Shown in pieces: positions 62,601 through 64,000 of a stretch of 64,000 nt of DNA. Source of the stretch: Epiperipatus broadwayi (Eukaryota > Onychophora > Udeonychophora > Euonychophora > Peripatidae); the NCBI GenBank assembly GCA_028023455.1, contig JAQFVV010012510.1:3391420-3455419 (forward strand). Reading direction: 5' to 3'. The notes under the pieces are model-generated. The model searched no databases. It worked only from the letters and a program-made list of their open reading frames with translations, and was not told where the DNA came from. Made by a program: the position numbers and the translations under genes. Positions within the stretch are counted from its first letter, which is position 1. Every line of letters begins with the position of its first letter.

Positions 62601-63253
62601 CAATAAACAATCGACTTAATTCTTAAATGTTATTTTGAAAATACTGTGTCATACCAAAAAAAAAATCATAAATTAATCTAAAGCTTTCTCCACTAAATAT
62701 ATTTTACTTCAAATTACGCAAATAAATTTTTTATAAAAACATACATTTATACATTTGTTTACTATTATTAAAAAAAAAACTTCACACGATATCACAATAA
62801 ATGTGTTATATTTATAAAGTTTATATTTTTAATAACATAAATAATAAACATAATATTTGCCAAATTTTAGTTTAAAATTAGTTTTAATTTAATTTTAAAA
62901 AAATATATAAAGTTAATTAGTATGTAAACAAAATCTAAGTAACGTCGTAAAACAAGACGCTTGTTATTCAAAGCTCAAGGAAATCAAAGAATATTTCTAA
63001 TTTTTCTACCTACCATGACAGAAATATATTTTTCAGCAATCTGAATACTTTTACTTTTTTCTTTTAAATCTTCAGGAAGCGACAGAGACAAAAAATCAGT
63101 ATTTGCACCAATATTACGATGAGAATTTACGGTAGGACGATTTTGAGCGGAAGACATAATTTTTCGTTTATCCACGTAATAGACAACAAATAAAATAGCG
63201 AGTCCAATTATAATCAAAACAAATTGTCGATTTAATCGAATACCACTCGTCAT
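5463..63253 (-). CDS. ABHD14A: ABHD14A-like alpha/beta hydrolase, whole gene (four joined coding exons)
   Basis: Exons 63253-63014, 33704-33542, 15098-14869 and 5654-5463 join to 825 nt, or 274 residues plus stop. That is close to human ABHD14A (about 270 residues), and the order and content match the ABHD14A/B family. Residues 11-27 are a hydrophobic signal anchor, which points to the membrane-anchored A form over the cytosolic B form. LLLHG (residues 100-104) is the oxyanion-side strand. The nucleophile elbow is S-P-S-M-S-G with Ser171 central, and Asp222 (YGQLD) and His249 (NARHPAYLD) complete the triad. Every junction keeps frame (phases 0, 1, 0) with GT/AG sites. The family is a serine hydrolase; ABHD14B is reported to act as a lysine deacetylase, while the A form's substrate is unclear. 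Expected topology is type II, with the hydrolase domain on the lumenal or extracellular side. The first ATG is used because the anchor follows it directly. Introns total about 57 kb and are packed with transposons. Additional non-coding 5' exons cannot be excluded. Confidence 0.93.
5660..6680. other. Intron 3, unclassified AT-rich part
   Basis: This is intron sequence with a long T-run at 5741-5756. A small plus-strand ORF at 5855-6088 has no recognisable domain and I do not regard it as a gene. GATGATC motifs near 6226-6232 and 6311-6320 are short and not diagnostic. Confidence 0.5.
6682..6840 (+). repeat. Dispersed repeat family 2, near full length copy
   Basis: The left part has GAGATGGTAATCTGGACCAA then CTGATGATTGCTGGTTTAGC. 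The right part has GTGTATCAGTGATATGAGAT then AGTGTGGAGAGTG and GTGAAAGTCTG. Relatives lie at 11350-11457, 42690-42825, 50511-50682 and 54917-54990 (minus). In the other copies the right end reads GAGTTCAAATCCCC, which fits a pol III B box, so it could be a SINE. The inverted ends seen at 11350 would instead suit a foldback DNA element. Confidence 0.6.
6841..8575. other. Intron 3, unclassified
   Basis: This is AT-rich intron with TA and TG dinucleotide runs near 7672-7687 and 8546-8558. A less AT-rich stretch at 7430-7640 may be a fragment of an old element, but I cannot place it. The ORFs at 7181-7399 and 8123-8326 have no recognised domain. Confidence 0.45.
8576..9780. repeat. Foldback repeat family 3, compound cluster
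   Basis: A left arm (about 8675-8910) and a right arm (about 9160-9405) are reverse complements over much of their length. Shared landmarks are CAGTAGTGCCACC, GGATGCAGGAAGG, ATCCAATATCCCCAGACTAG and TGCACCTAGAT. A third partial plus-orientation copy sits between them (9050-9160). The cluster is bracketed by similar blocks, TTTCAGTCTTGAACAATAAA (8600-8619) and TTTCAATCTTGATTAATGAA (9726-9745), which look like an outer duplication. The family recurs as a cleaner hairpin at 15607-15790 and as fragments at 56660 and 60340. No coding capacity was seen. Confidence 0.7.
9781..10175. other. Intron 3, nothing recognised
   Basis: The sequence is AT-rich, with no supported feature. Confidence 0.5.
10176..10252 (+). 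mobile_element. Eroded SINE family 1 copy
   Basis: The tRNA-like head is degraded (A-box region GTGATTAGCATAG, B-box region GGTTGCTTTCC), but the family-specific CATTTGACACATGA end is clear. It lies in plus orientation with a short A-rich tail. Confidence 0.65.
10441..10544 (+). mobile_element. SINE family 1, near full length
   Basis: The A box is TGGTCGAGAGG (10449-10459) and the B box GGTTCGCGTCC (10499-10509). GATGCTATGACATTT and a run of about 14 A follow. The flanks AAAAGTCTTGC and AAAAGACTTTTGC may be a damaged target duplication. Confidence 0.8.
10922..11020 (-). mobile_element. SINE family 1, near full length
   Basis: In minus orientation, a tail (seen as a T-run at 10922-10930), the B box GGTTCGCTTCCC and an A box TGGTCGAGAG can be read. 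ATAGTAA occurs on both flanks and is a probable target duplication. The segment between the B box and the tail is shorter than in other copies (GATGC is deleted). Confidence 0.78.
11018..11063 (+). repeat. Two-copy 23 bp tandem duplication
   Basis: Units at 11018-11040 and 11041-11063 are identical except for the last base (C versus G). The unit begins AGTAAATTGAAATTT and ends in an A-run. It directly abuts the SINE target site. Confidence 0.85.
11350..11457 (+). repeat. Dispersed repeat family 2 copy nested in the hAT element
   Basis: It shares ACCAACTGATGAGT with the left half of the family and CATGTGTATCAG...CTTGAAAGTCTGAG with the right half, ending TTTAAATCCCC. Its outermost bases are inverted: AATTAAAGGAGATTT on the left against the complement of AAATCCCCTTTAATT on the right. 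The middle of the consensus seen at 6682 is partly missing. Confidence 0.65.
12640..14525 (+). pseudogene. hAT transposase pseudogene, GTF2IRD2/ZBED-like
   Basis: The N-terminal zinc-finger region is open (12640-12852): [10 protein letters not shown], then QCPVC and, 13 residues on, H-NVKQ-H, like the BED-type finger of this group. After frame breaks, LDEST (around 13151-13165), LLIFV and TIEDL follow the RNase H-like core order. Farther on, [16 protein letters not shown] (13945-13995) matches the well-conserved LNLQLQG block. Near the C-terminus, [14 protein letters not shown] and EIDLDNLV (14371-14490) match the hAT dimerisation region. Several stops and frameshifts plus the 145 bp insertion make it certainly dead. 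The ORFs running antisense here are shadows. Confidence 0.85.
13320..13464. mobile_element. 145 bp hairpin-bearing insertion in the hAT transposase
   Basis: It is flanked by a perfect 14 bp direct repeat, TATAGAGGATTTGA (13306-13319 and 13465-13478). Removing one repeat and the insert restores the reading [11 protein letters not shown] across the site. It carries a 23 bp perfect inverted repeat, CTATAACCTCGATAATATGC plus GTA, whose second copy runs into the right target duplication. A 14 bp duplication suggests target-primed integration over a cut-and-paste element. The family is unknown. Confidence 0.75.
14869..15098 (-). CDS. ABHD14A: ABHD14A coding exon 3 (nucleophile elbow)
   Basis: The acceptor is TTGTTTTAG|GCTATGG and the donor AAG|GTAAAA. 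It encodes residues 136-211 and completes the glycine codon split with exon 2 (phase 1). YGKTGG follows the DLPG of exon 2, as the family's DLPGxGxS loop does. [11 protein letters not shown] is the helix before strand 5, and [16 protein letters not shown] is the nucleophile elbow with Ser171. [10 protein letters not shown] matches the conserved FVPVAP stretch. FKVK then joins exon 4 TPTLII in phase 0. Confidence 0.95.
15607..15790. repeat. Foldback repeat family 3, clean hairpin
   Basis: Arms of 82 bp (15607-15688 and 15709-15790) are reverse complements with six mismatches, about 93% identity, around a 20 bp spacer. The outer end is CATACAGTAGCGCC and the inner end is CCCTATCTAGTGCCT. The spacer contains ATGGGGATATTGGATG, which is part of the arm in the larger 8.6-9.8 kb cluster, so this copy has lost the interior. 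Further family sequence extends outward on the left (15550-15606). Confidence 0.9.
15800..16617. other. Intron 2, nothing recognised
   Basis: AT-rich intron with a short CA run at 15965-15974. No coding signal or known element was recognised. Confidence 0.5.
16622..19520 (+). mobile_element. Long solo-LTR-like element A (2.9 kb)
   Basis: It begins TGTAACGA (16622) and ends TCGTTATA (19520), and is flanked by ATAT on both sides (16618-16621, 19521-19524). It is clearly homologous along its length to element B at 52678-54727 on the minus strand. Landmarks in the same order are AAAAGTTCGCA near the start, CTATGTAGTCTATTCATACT, GGGTTACTTATAAATTTCCC and AAATGCCTAGATGGCGCC. There is no gag or pol. 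A promoter-like array lies at 17589-17849. Terminal TG..CA-type inverted bases, a short duplication, internal TATA and no coding content suit a solo LTR of a Ty3/Gypsy-type element, but 2.9 kb is long for an LTR. A non-autonomous element of another class remains possible. Confidence 0.65.
17589..17849 (+). promoter_or_regulatory. CCAAT-CCAAT-CRE-TATA promoter-like array in element A
   Basis: Two CCAAT boxes (17589-17593 within GCCAATCAG, 17629-17633 within ACCAATCAA) precede a perfect palindromic cAMP-response element TGACGTCA (17792-17799). A TATA box, TATAAAAG (17842-17849), lies 42 bp downstream of the CRE. This is a typical pol II arrangement, and element B keeps the same order, so I read it as the element's own promoter. 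It lies antisense to the ABHD14A transcript. Confidence 0.6.
19525..21545. other. Intron 2, unclassified
   Basis: AT-rich sequence with small ORFs on both strands (20005-20280 minus, 20523-20789 plus). They have no domain I recognise and biased composition. The related phrases TTTAGAAAAATTCAAAT (21251-21267) and, inverted, GAATTTTTCTAAAG (21362-21375) form a short inverted repeat about 100 bp apart. Some of this could be the eroded body of the LINE whose tail starts at 21547. Confidence 0.45.
21547..21775 (+). mobile_element. 3' end of an RTE-like non-LTR retrotransposon
   Basis: The open frame reads [28 protein letters not shown] and [15 protein letters not shown] with FILQW. This is the conserved tail after the reverse transcriptase in many RTE-like elements, whose usual form is GRPxxRWxDDIxK...W...AxDRxxW. 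It ends in a (TGA)n-type tract at 21756-21774 (GTTGATGATGATGATGATG) and not a poly-A tail, a feature known from RTE elements. Only the 3' end is present. Copies lie at 37742-37960 (minus) and 61110-61345. Confidence 0.85.
21780..22380. other. Intron 2, unclassified
   Basis: AT-rich sequence between the LINE tail and the truncated end of the Gypsy copy. The plus-strand ORF at 22022-22249 has no recognised domain. Confidence 0.4.
22385..23100 (-). pseudogene. Gypsy pol fragment: RNase H and integrase N-terminus
   Basis: [14 protein letters not shown] (22839-22880) matches the RNase H FxxxTDHKPLLxIF block, with K in place of the usual T. After frame changes, [18 protein letters not shown] leads to [16 protein letters not shown] (22396-22443), the start of the integrase zinc-binding region. 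The usual YVWWPxID block follows only in shifted, damaged form. The integrase catalytic core is absent. Confidence 0.85.
23200..24110 (-). pseudogene. Gypsy reverse transcriptase pseudogene
   Basis: The N-terminal part is in 23856-24065 ([20 protein letters not shown], then [13 protein letters not shown]). The palm is in 23292-23732: [19 protein letters not shown], then [13 protein letters not shown], then the catalytic box as YLDN (23499-23510). Ty3/Gypsy enzymes have Y-[IVL]-D-D here, so the second aspartate is lost. [16 protein letters not shown] is the thumb-side block. The two pieces are in different frames. Confidence 0.93.
24146..24470 (-). pseudogene. Gypsy aspartic protease pseudogene
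   Basis: [20 protein letters not shown] leads to [10 protein letters not shown], in the place of the usual xxxDTGAxxSLIS active-site stretch. The active site is degenerate: the D codon is at 24332-24334, but SSLG follows where TG[AS] is expected. [15 protein letters not shown] matches the later G-x-xxVPV region. It follows the zinc knuckle region in the same frame. Confidence 0.8.
24480..25120 (-). pseudogene. Gypsy gag pseudogene with zinc knuckles
   Basis: The start region reads [20 protein letters not shown] then [16 protein letters not shown] (25000-25110), the normal gag opening for this group. After a frameshift, 24757-24990 gives [20 protein letters not shown], then [19 protein letters not shown] and LLDQLLWSL. 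Paired CCHC-type knuckles lie near 24475-24590: CFCCG, frameshift, HIKSQC, then [14 protein letters not shown], where the second cysteine is now F. Confidence 0.85.
25300..25700 (-). other. Possible remnant 5' LTR of the Gypsy copy
   Basis: Upstream of gag on the minus strand is GGTTATAAGTATAAATAAAG (about 25422-25441). It combines a TATA-like and an AATAAA motif, as an LTR U3/R would. I could not find a convincing primer-binding site or a second LTR, so the boundaries are guesses. Confidence 0.25.
25701..28148. other. Intron 2, unclassified
   Basis: AT-rich intron. A plus-strand ORF at 25693-25926 contains [13 protein letters not shown], a phrase of the kind found in some retrotransposon gag N-termini, but that is weak. 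The two blocks CAATAAAGG...AAGATTAG...TTTAATAAGATATC near 26632-26672 and 26866-26914 form a degenerate direct repeat. Confidence 0.4.
28156..28253 (-). mobile_element. SINE family 1, near full length
   Basis: Minus orientation, with the tail seen as a T-run at 28156-28166. The B-box region is GTGTTCGCTTCCC, and the A-box region TGGCCTAGTGG is one base off the copy at 49691. TGACTT on both flanks may be the target duplication. Confidence 0.8.
28604..28819 (-). repeat. RT-end direct repeat, copy 1
   Basis: About 215 bp nearly identical to 29455-29669 and in the same orientation, from TTTAAATTACATCACATT to ACTATAAATAGAGAAGTT. It encodes the decayed RT catalytic box and the following helix. Differences are few, so the duplication or second insertion is younger than the main LINE decay. 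Confidence 0.9.
29455..29669 (-). repeat. RT-end direct repeat, copy 2
   Basis: Partner of 28604-28819. A second shared pair (29379-29421 and 29847-29890, with GTTAACACAT and ACTATTATAT) shows that both copies extend farther upstream. This copy has lost the middle RT segment that the other keeps. The interval 29770-29845, with TTTCGACTGTCCAGCAG and TCTTCATCAGAGC, may be a separate insertion. Confidence 0.85.
31241..32015. other. Intron 2, unclassified
   Basis: AT-rich sequence upstream of the recognisable LINE endonuclease on its strand. It could include eroded LINE 5' sequence. The ORF at 31499-31720 (minus) has no recognised domain. Confidence 0.4.
32016..32219. repeat. Loopless hairpin repeat, about 100 bp arms
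   Basis: The left arm (32016-32115) and right arm (32116-32219) meet directly at CATAG|CTATG with no spacer. They are about 90% complementary with a single 4 bp length difference. The innermost 16 bp pair perfectly, as does the TATAACTTAAAGCTGAATG stretch. The outer ends are ATTCAAA / TTTGAAT. No coding capacity or target duplication was recognised. It resembles a foldback MITE. Confidence 0.88.
32220..33540. other. Intron 2, unclassified
   Basis: AT-rich sequence with a poly-G run at 32954-32963 and a T-run at 33217-33232. Nothing coding was recognised. Confidence 0.5.
33542..33704 (-). CDS. ABHD14A: ABHD14A coding exon 2 (oxyanion strand)
   Basis: The acceptor is AATTTAG|GGTGTG and the donor CCCG|GTAAAA. 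It encodes residues 81-134 plus the first base of Gly135. [10 protein letters not shown] matches the family's ALFFREALP opening of the hydrolase fold. [16 protein letters not shown] and [20 protein letters not shown] match the LLLHGxxFSSETWQxLGTL and GYRAVAIDLPG stretches. The first in-frame ATG in the reading lies upstream inside the intron end, so translation starts in exon 1. Confidence 0.95.
33710..34540. other. Intron 1, unclassified
   Basis: AT-rich. At about 34145-34175 the phrase TTTCGACTGTCCTGCCGTCT then TCTTCAAAG closely resembles 29790-29820. This suggests two copies of the end of an unidentified element. Confidence 0.4.
34545..35040 (+). mobile_element. C-terminal fragment of a second non-LTR retrotransposon type
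   Basis: The open frame has [20 protein letters not shown] and [10 protein letters not shown]. Then, one frame over, [16 protein letters not shown] appears. This is the C-x2-C...H-x4-C finger near the C-terminus of Jockey/CR1/I-like elements (the usual T..HLLxEC). Downstream sequence to about 35040 is less AT-rich and probably its 3' end. No RT domain is attached. Confidence 0.75.
35041..35985. other. Intron 1, unclassified
   Basis: AT-rich sequence with a CT tract near 35166-35183. No supported feature. Confidence 0.45.
35990..36560 (+). mobile_element. RTE-like LINE 3' coding fragment (plus strand)
   Basis: Read across frame breaks, the fragment gives a W-x8-REITTAFK block, then YG-x-E-T-W-x-L (near 36170-36195) and [12 protein letters not shown]. 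These are followed by WISHVKMNE-like and [20 protein letters not shown] sequence near 36350-36440. This corresponds to the LYG[CS]ETW...LExFHxRxLR...WxGHVxRM...GxRxxGRPxxRYKDxLK order after the RT. It appears to be the same general family as 28604-31240 but the complementary 3' portion. Confidence 0.78.
36565..37160. other. Intron 1, unclassified
   Basis: AT-rich, with a C-run at 36589-36597 and a T-run at 36857-36870. Nothing coding was recognised. Confidence 0.45.
37162..37385. repeat. Foldback repeat with 63 bp spacer
   Basis: Arms 37162-37244 and 37308-37385 are reverse complements with scattered mismatches and a few gaps. Outer ends are TCCAAATT / AATTTGGA, a perfect TATGCTTTTACTGCAGA core is shared, and the inner end is AATGCATTTTT. 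The spacer contains GATGTACGTCAGATT and GGCTATATAAGCAGG. No coding content was seen, and the family differs from the hairpins at 15.6 and 32.1 kb. Confidence 0.8.
37742..37960 (-). mobile_element. 3' end of an RTE-like LINE (minus strand)
   Basis: The minus strand closely matches 21547-21775: TGGATTCCAAGAGATT-like sequence, a GTAAGACCTAGAAAGAAACC equivalent to the RPRKRP codons, AGATGGATGAATGA, and CTGCAGTGGATTGATATG then a degenerate (GAT/AATGA) tract at 37749-37775. Only the tail is present. Confidence 0.85.
38376..42123. mobile_element. Long solo-LTR-like element C (3.7 kb)
   Basis: It starts TGTAACC (38376) and ends GGTTACA (42123), a perfect 7 bp terminal inverted repeat. ATAT lies on both sides (38372-38375, 42124-42127). 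The interior (38376-41550) is less AT-rich and more even in composition than its surroundings and has no ORF with a recognisable domain. Internal sequence is not obviously related to elements A and B beyond the terminal TGTAAC. I saw no repeated LTR pair inside. The unusual length and lack of coding make the class uncertain, and the orientation is not assigned. Confidence 0.5.
42470..42953 (+). repeat. Direct duplication of about 120 bp flanking a family 2 repeat
   Basis: The blocks at about 42479-42582 and 42845-42946 share CCCTACCTTGCA, GTGAAAATTACACTA (ATGAAAATTTCACTA), GAAATATTATT, GGATAATCTCTA and AATAAAAATTATTAATAT. They are separated by about 365 bp that contain the repeat family 2 copy. 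Confidence 0.8.
42690..42825 (+). repeat. Dispersed repeat family 2 copy
   Basis: The left half is well preserved (AAAGATATGTGTAAGAGATT, TCAACTGATTAGTGCTGGTT and GAAATGTGCATCTTGG). The right half with the GAGTTCAAATCCCC end is lost. Confidence 0.7.
42960..43655. other. Intron 1, nothing recognised
   Basis: AT-rich, with no supported feature. Confidence 0.5.
44094..44282 (+). repeat. Degenerate direct repeat, about 115 bp period
   Basis: The blocks 44094-44167 and 44209-44282 share TTAACA, a TAAA-rich centre, then ACTACTGAATTTGATAAAC versus ATTACTATTGAATTTGACAA. Part of the motif recurs after 45150 (TTAACATGTGAGAAAG). Confidence 0.6.
44332..45110 (+). repeat. Tandem repeat, about 317 bp unit, 2.5 copies
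   Basis: Units begin at 44332, 44645 and 44966 (spacings 313 and 321) with GA(C/T)TCACTTRTWCTTTAAA. Each continues with ATCTTTRYTTAT, TTATATTAAAACA and CAAGCCCT(A/G)AATAATGCAT before the next unit. The third unit is cut off after AATATTTATCAACA. The sequence has no ORF and no recognisable RNA. Confidence 0.88.
45195..48590. other. Intron 1, unclassified
   Basis: About 3.4 kb of AT-rich intron. ORFs at 46006-46200 (minus) and 47390-47581 (plus) have no recognised domain. A slightly less AT-rich stretch near 47570-47720 is unplaced. Confidence 0.45.
48604..48717 (+). mobile_element. SINE family 1, complete with 13 bp target duplication
   Basis: It is bounded by the perfect duplication TTTCCTAAATTGT (48591-48603 and 48718-48730). 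The A box is TAGCCGAGAGG (48614-48624), the B box GGTTCGCTTCC (48672-48682), then GATGCTATGACACGAG and an A-run. At 114 bp including the tail, it shows the element is only a tRNA-like head plus tail. Such a SINE depends on another element's reverse transcriptase. The intact boxes and duplication mean it is among the youngest insertions here. Confidence 0.93.
48731..49678. repeat. Intron 1 with a short tandem duplication at 49193-49335
   Basis: Two units of about 70 bp (49193-49260, 49262-49335) share CATAATTAT/CGTAATTAT, TATTTACTATT, TTCTTTGAAT, AGTTATATAACA and CTTTTGAATA. The rest of the interval shows nothing recognisable. Confidence 0.65.
49691..49798 (-). mobile_element. SINE family 1, complete with 12 bp target duplication
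   Basis: It is bounded by GCCTAAATTTTA on both sides (49679-49690 and 49799-49810). Minus orientation: A box TGGCCGAGTGG and B box GGTTCGCTTCC are both canonical, followed by GATGCTTTGACACATG and the tail. It is the best preserved copy of the TGGCCGAGTGG subtype; the copies at 467 and 48604 are a GAGAGG subtype. Confidence 0.93.
49811..50505. other. Intron 1, nothing recognised
   Basis: AT-rich, with no supported feature. Confidence 0.5.
50511..50682. repeat. Long perfect palindrome built from repeat family 2
   Basis: The arms 50513-50579 and 50614-50680 are perfect reverse complements over 67 bp. With TA at each outer end and three mismatched positions farther inward, the stem reaches 81 bp (50511-50591 / 50602-50682) around a 10-base loop. 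Each arm is the right half of repeat family 2 (GTGTATCGGTAGTATGAGAT ... GTCTGAGTTCAAATCCCC). So it consists of two half elements head to head. Confidence 0.97.
50690..52670. other. Intron 1, unclassified, with a 31 bp tandem duplication
   Basis: AT-rich, without coding signal. The only clear structure is the duplication at 51891-51952. Confidence 0.5.
51891..51952 (+). repeat. Two-copy 31 bp tandem duplication
   Basis: Units 51891-51921 and 51922-51952 begin AGTTGGGAGATCAAT and end TTAAGTACCCTCT. They differ at a single base (C versus A). Confidence 0.95.
52678..54727 (-). mobile_element. Long solo-LTR-like element B (2.05 kb), inverted copy of A
   Basis: On the minus strand it begins TGTAACGA (54727) and ends TCGTTATA (52678), with ATAT on both sides (52674-52677, 54728-54731). 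It matches element A in order and orientation, with several long blocks that I judge close to 90% identical, for example GGGTTACTTATAAATTTCCC and TTATGTTTATTTTGAAATGT. It is about 850 bp shorter, mostly in the region upstream of and around the TATA box. It also lacks the long A-run/T-run of A at 19389-19420. Confidence 0.7.
54312..54404 (-). promoter_or_regulatory. CCAAT-CRE-TATA promoter-like array in element B
   Basis: On the minus strand the order is CCAAT (54404-54400, within GACCAATGG), a CRE-like TGACGTCT (54353-54346, seven of eight to the palindrome) and TATAAAAAG (54320-54312). The order matches element A even though the sequence between the motifs has diverged. It lies in the same sense as ABHD14A transcription, inside intron 1. 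Confidence 0.55.
54917..54990 (-). repeat. Dispersed repeat family 2 fragment
   Basis: The minus strand reads AAGATATGTATGAGAGATGA, CCCAACTGATGAGTGCTGGT and CAAAATGCATCTTGGGGG, the left half of the family. It is close to the copy at 42690. Confidence 0.75.
54995..56655. other. Intron 1, unclassified
   Basis: AT-rich, with G-runs at 55454-55465 and 56250-56264. Nothing coding was recognised. Confidence 0.5.
56660..56745 (+). repeat. Foldback repeat family 3 fragment
   Basis: CACATTTCCAGACTAGTTTC then TAGCT...GACTTCATCAGTTATGAG corresponds to the interior of the 8.6 kb cluster (CCCCAGACTAGTTTCTAGCT, CTTTCATCAGTGAAG). Only one arm segment is present. Confidence 0.55.
56750..59075. other. Intron 1, unclassified
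   Basis: AT-rich. The minus ORF at 57468-57743 is hydrophobic because of T-rich codons, and I do not regard it as a gene. The stretch 58240-58700 is less AT-rich and may be eroded upstream sequence of the LINE that follows. Confidence 0.45.
59080..61345 (+). mobile_element. Decayed RTE-like LINE, endonuclease to 3' end (plus strand)
   Basis: IMEDFNVRI (about 59139-59168) stands for the GDFNARxG box, followed across a frameshift by MGKF-S and a DKK[10 protein letters not shown] stretch. KVKWK[11 protein letters not shown] (59305-59350) stands for the W(T/S)WxSPDG block. The RT has QAGFASEEK near 60210-60240, and [20 protein letters not shown] (60775-60835), where the catalytic FADD has become FAND. 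The tail near 61140-61330 aligns with 21563-21760 (GTTGGGCTGGGCA, AGACTTTCGTTCTGCAGTG). Stops in every domain show it is dead. A fragment of foldback family 3 at about 60360-60415 lies between the linker and the RT box. The 3' TGA-repeat tract is eroded. Confidence 0.82.
60340..60440 (+). repeat. Foldback repeat family 3 fragment nested in the LINE
   Basis: ATATTCCCATTTCCAGATTG then GTTTCTGGC and GCTTTCATCAGTGATAGCTA match the interior of the 8.6 kb cluster and the fragment at 56660. It interrupts the RT region of the LINE, so it is the younger insertion. Confidence 0.5.
61350..63010. other. Intron 1, first part after exon 1
   Basis: AT-rich sequence with overlapping short ORFs at 62138-62603 on both strands, none with a recognisable domain. 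The stretch 62440-62530 is less AT-rich and unplaced. I see no second gene. Confidence 0.45.
63014..63253 (-). CDS. ABHD14A: ABHD14A coding exon 1 (start and membrane anchor)
   Basis: It encodes residues 1-80, beginning [10 protein letters not shown] and then the hydrophobic anchor [17 protein letters not shown] (residues 11-27) followed by DKRK. The basic residues on both sides leave orientation to be tested. Family members of the A type are predicted type II, with the catalytic domain beyond the anchor. Residues 30-65 are a polar stem with no conserved motif. The donor ATG|GTAGGT ends the exon after Met80 in phase 0, leading to GVNLFYRE in exon 2. An alternative donor four bases farther (TAG|GTAGAA) would break the frame. 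Upstream of the ATG on this strand no in-frame ATG with similar support was seen. Confidence 0.85.
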
Positions 63254-64000
63254 TACATCAGGTTATTATCTACAAGTACTTCCTTTTATTTTAATCTACA
63301 TAAATAGCTAATCACAAGAATAATCATAACATTATCTCTAAGGACAAGAAACAGAAAATAAATAAATAAATATTTTTACAATCCTTCACCAGGGGGCAAT
63401 AAAAATCTTAGCCACGAAAGCAGTTCAAAACAATATTATATTGATGTATTGCAGACTATAGATTATTTTTTATTAGGAGCGAGTAACAGATGTTTAAAAA
63501 AAAAACTGAAAACAAATCCTTATATAAAAACATGGTTAAGTCTAGAAATCGCGACTCACTTTGAAGAATCTTACTTTTATTATTAAATTCATTTTTAATG
63601 AAAAAAATTCACATTTTTGAGAATATTATTTTTTTATTATTACACGTTTATATATAAAAGAAAACAAATATATATCAACATGTTTATATTTAGAAATTAT
63701 TCTACGACAGTAAATACATGTGGTGACGTTTCATACATTACTATTATTTAAGATTTGAATAAAGACTTTGTCAGTATACTTGTACAAAGGGTGGGGTGAT
63801 TGGGTTTGGAGAATTGTTCAGTGTTGTAGTGGCAAAGAATGGGACAGAAGAATAGATGCATTAATAAAAAATAGGGAGTTGAAAAACTAGTACGGAGAGT
63901 AAAGAGTTTAAATATATATATAGAAGTAAACAGAATATTCGGTGTGAGTTAATTTACAATAATCGCAAGGAAAAGTAGTTTACTGTAGCAACAACAACAA
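63254..64000. other. Presumed 5' UTR and upstream flank of ABHD14A
   Basis: AT-rich, with no CpG-island-like sequence. I could not place a transcription start or a convincing TATA or initiator. No other gene is seen. Confidence 0.4.

Noticed and set aside
62984-63013. Extending exon 1 to its in-frame stop as a short isoform
   Set aside because: The reading beyond Met80 crosses the good donor GTAGGT and has no family similarity. I treat it as intron read-through.

Overview
This is nuclear DNA from an animal (metazoan). Four pieces of one vertebrate-like protein are separated by very large introns with ordinary GT/AG splice sites. The remaining DNA is extremely AT-rich and full of eukaryotic transposable elements: RTE-like and other non-LTR retrotransposons, a Ty3/Gypsy copy, a hAT element, tRNA-derived SINEs, long solo-LTR-like elements and foldback repeats. 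I cannot name the species. An invertebrate with a repeat-rich genome fits, but nothing here fixes the phylum. There are no prokaryotic genes, operons or CRISPR arrays.

The only gene I can defend is an ABHD14A-type alpha/beta hydrolase on the minus strand, with coding exons at 63253-63014, 33704-33542, 15098-14869 and 5654-5463. They join in frame to a 274-residue protein. It has an N-terminal membrane anchor, a nucleophile motif S-P-S-M-S-G, and acid and histidine residues in the expected order. Its introns are 29.3, 18.4 and 9.2 kb, so nearly the whole window is one gene and nearly everything else is intronic.

Layout by region. 1-5462: 3' flank of the gene, with two SINE pieces. 5655-14868 (intron 3): several short tRNA-derived SINEs, a foldback repeat cluster at 8.6-9.8 kb, and a 3.65 kb hAT transposon whose dead transposase was itself hit by a 145 bp insertion. 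15099-33541 (intron 2): a foldback element, a 2.9 kb LTR-like element (A), a decayed Ty3/Gypsy copy at 22.4-25.1 kb, a decayed minus-strand RTE-like LINE at 28.6-31.2 kb, and a nearly loopless hairpin at 32.1 kb. 33705-63013 (intron 1): LINE pieces at 34.5-36.6 and 37.7-38.0 kb, a 3.7 kb LTR-like element (C), a tandem-repeat block at 44-45 kb, two SINEs with clear target duplications, a 67 bp perfect palindrome at 50.6 kb, a second copy of the A element (B, inverted) at 52.7-54.7 kb, and a decayed RTE-like LINE at 59.1-61.3 kb. 63254-64000: presumed upstream flank.

I found no new multi-gene system. The least ordinary features are three long elements bounded by TGTAAC...GTTACA-type termini, each flanked by ATAT. 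Two of them carry a CCAAT-CRE-TATA promoter-like array. There is also an unusual number of long inverted-repeat (foldback) structures inside one gene's introns. All boundaries were read by eye, and identities are approximate unless counts are given.
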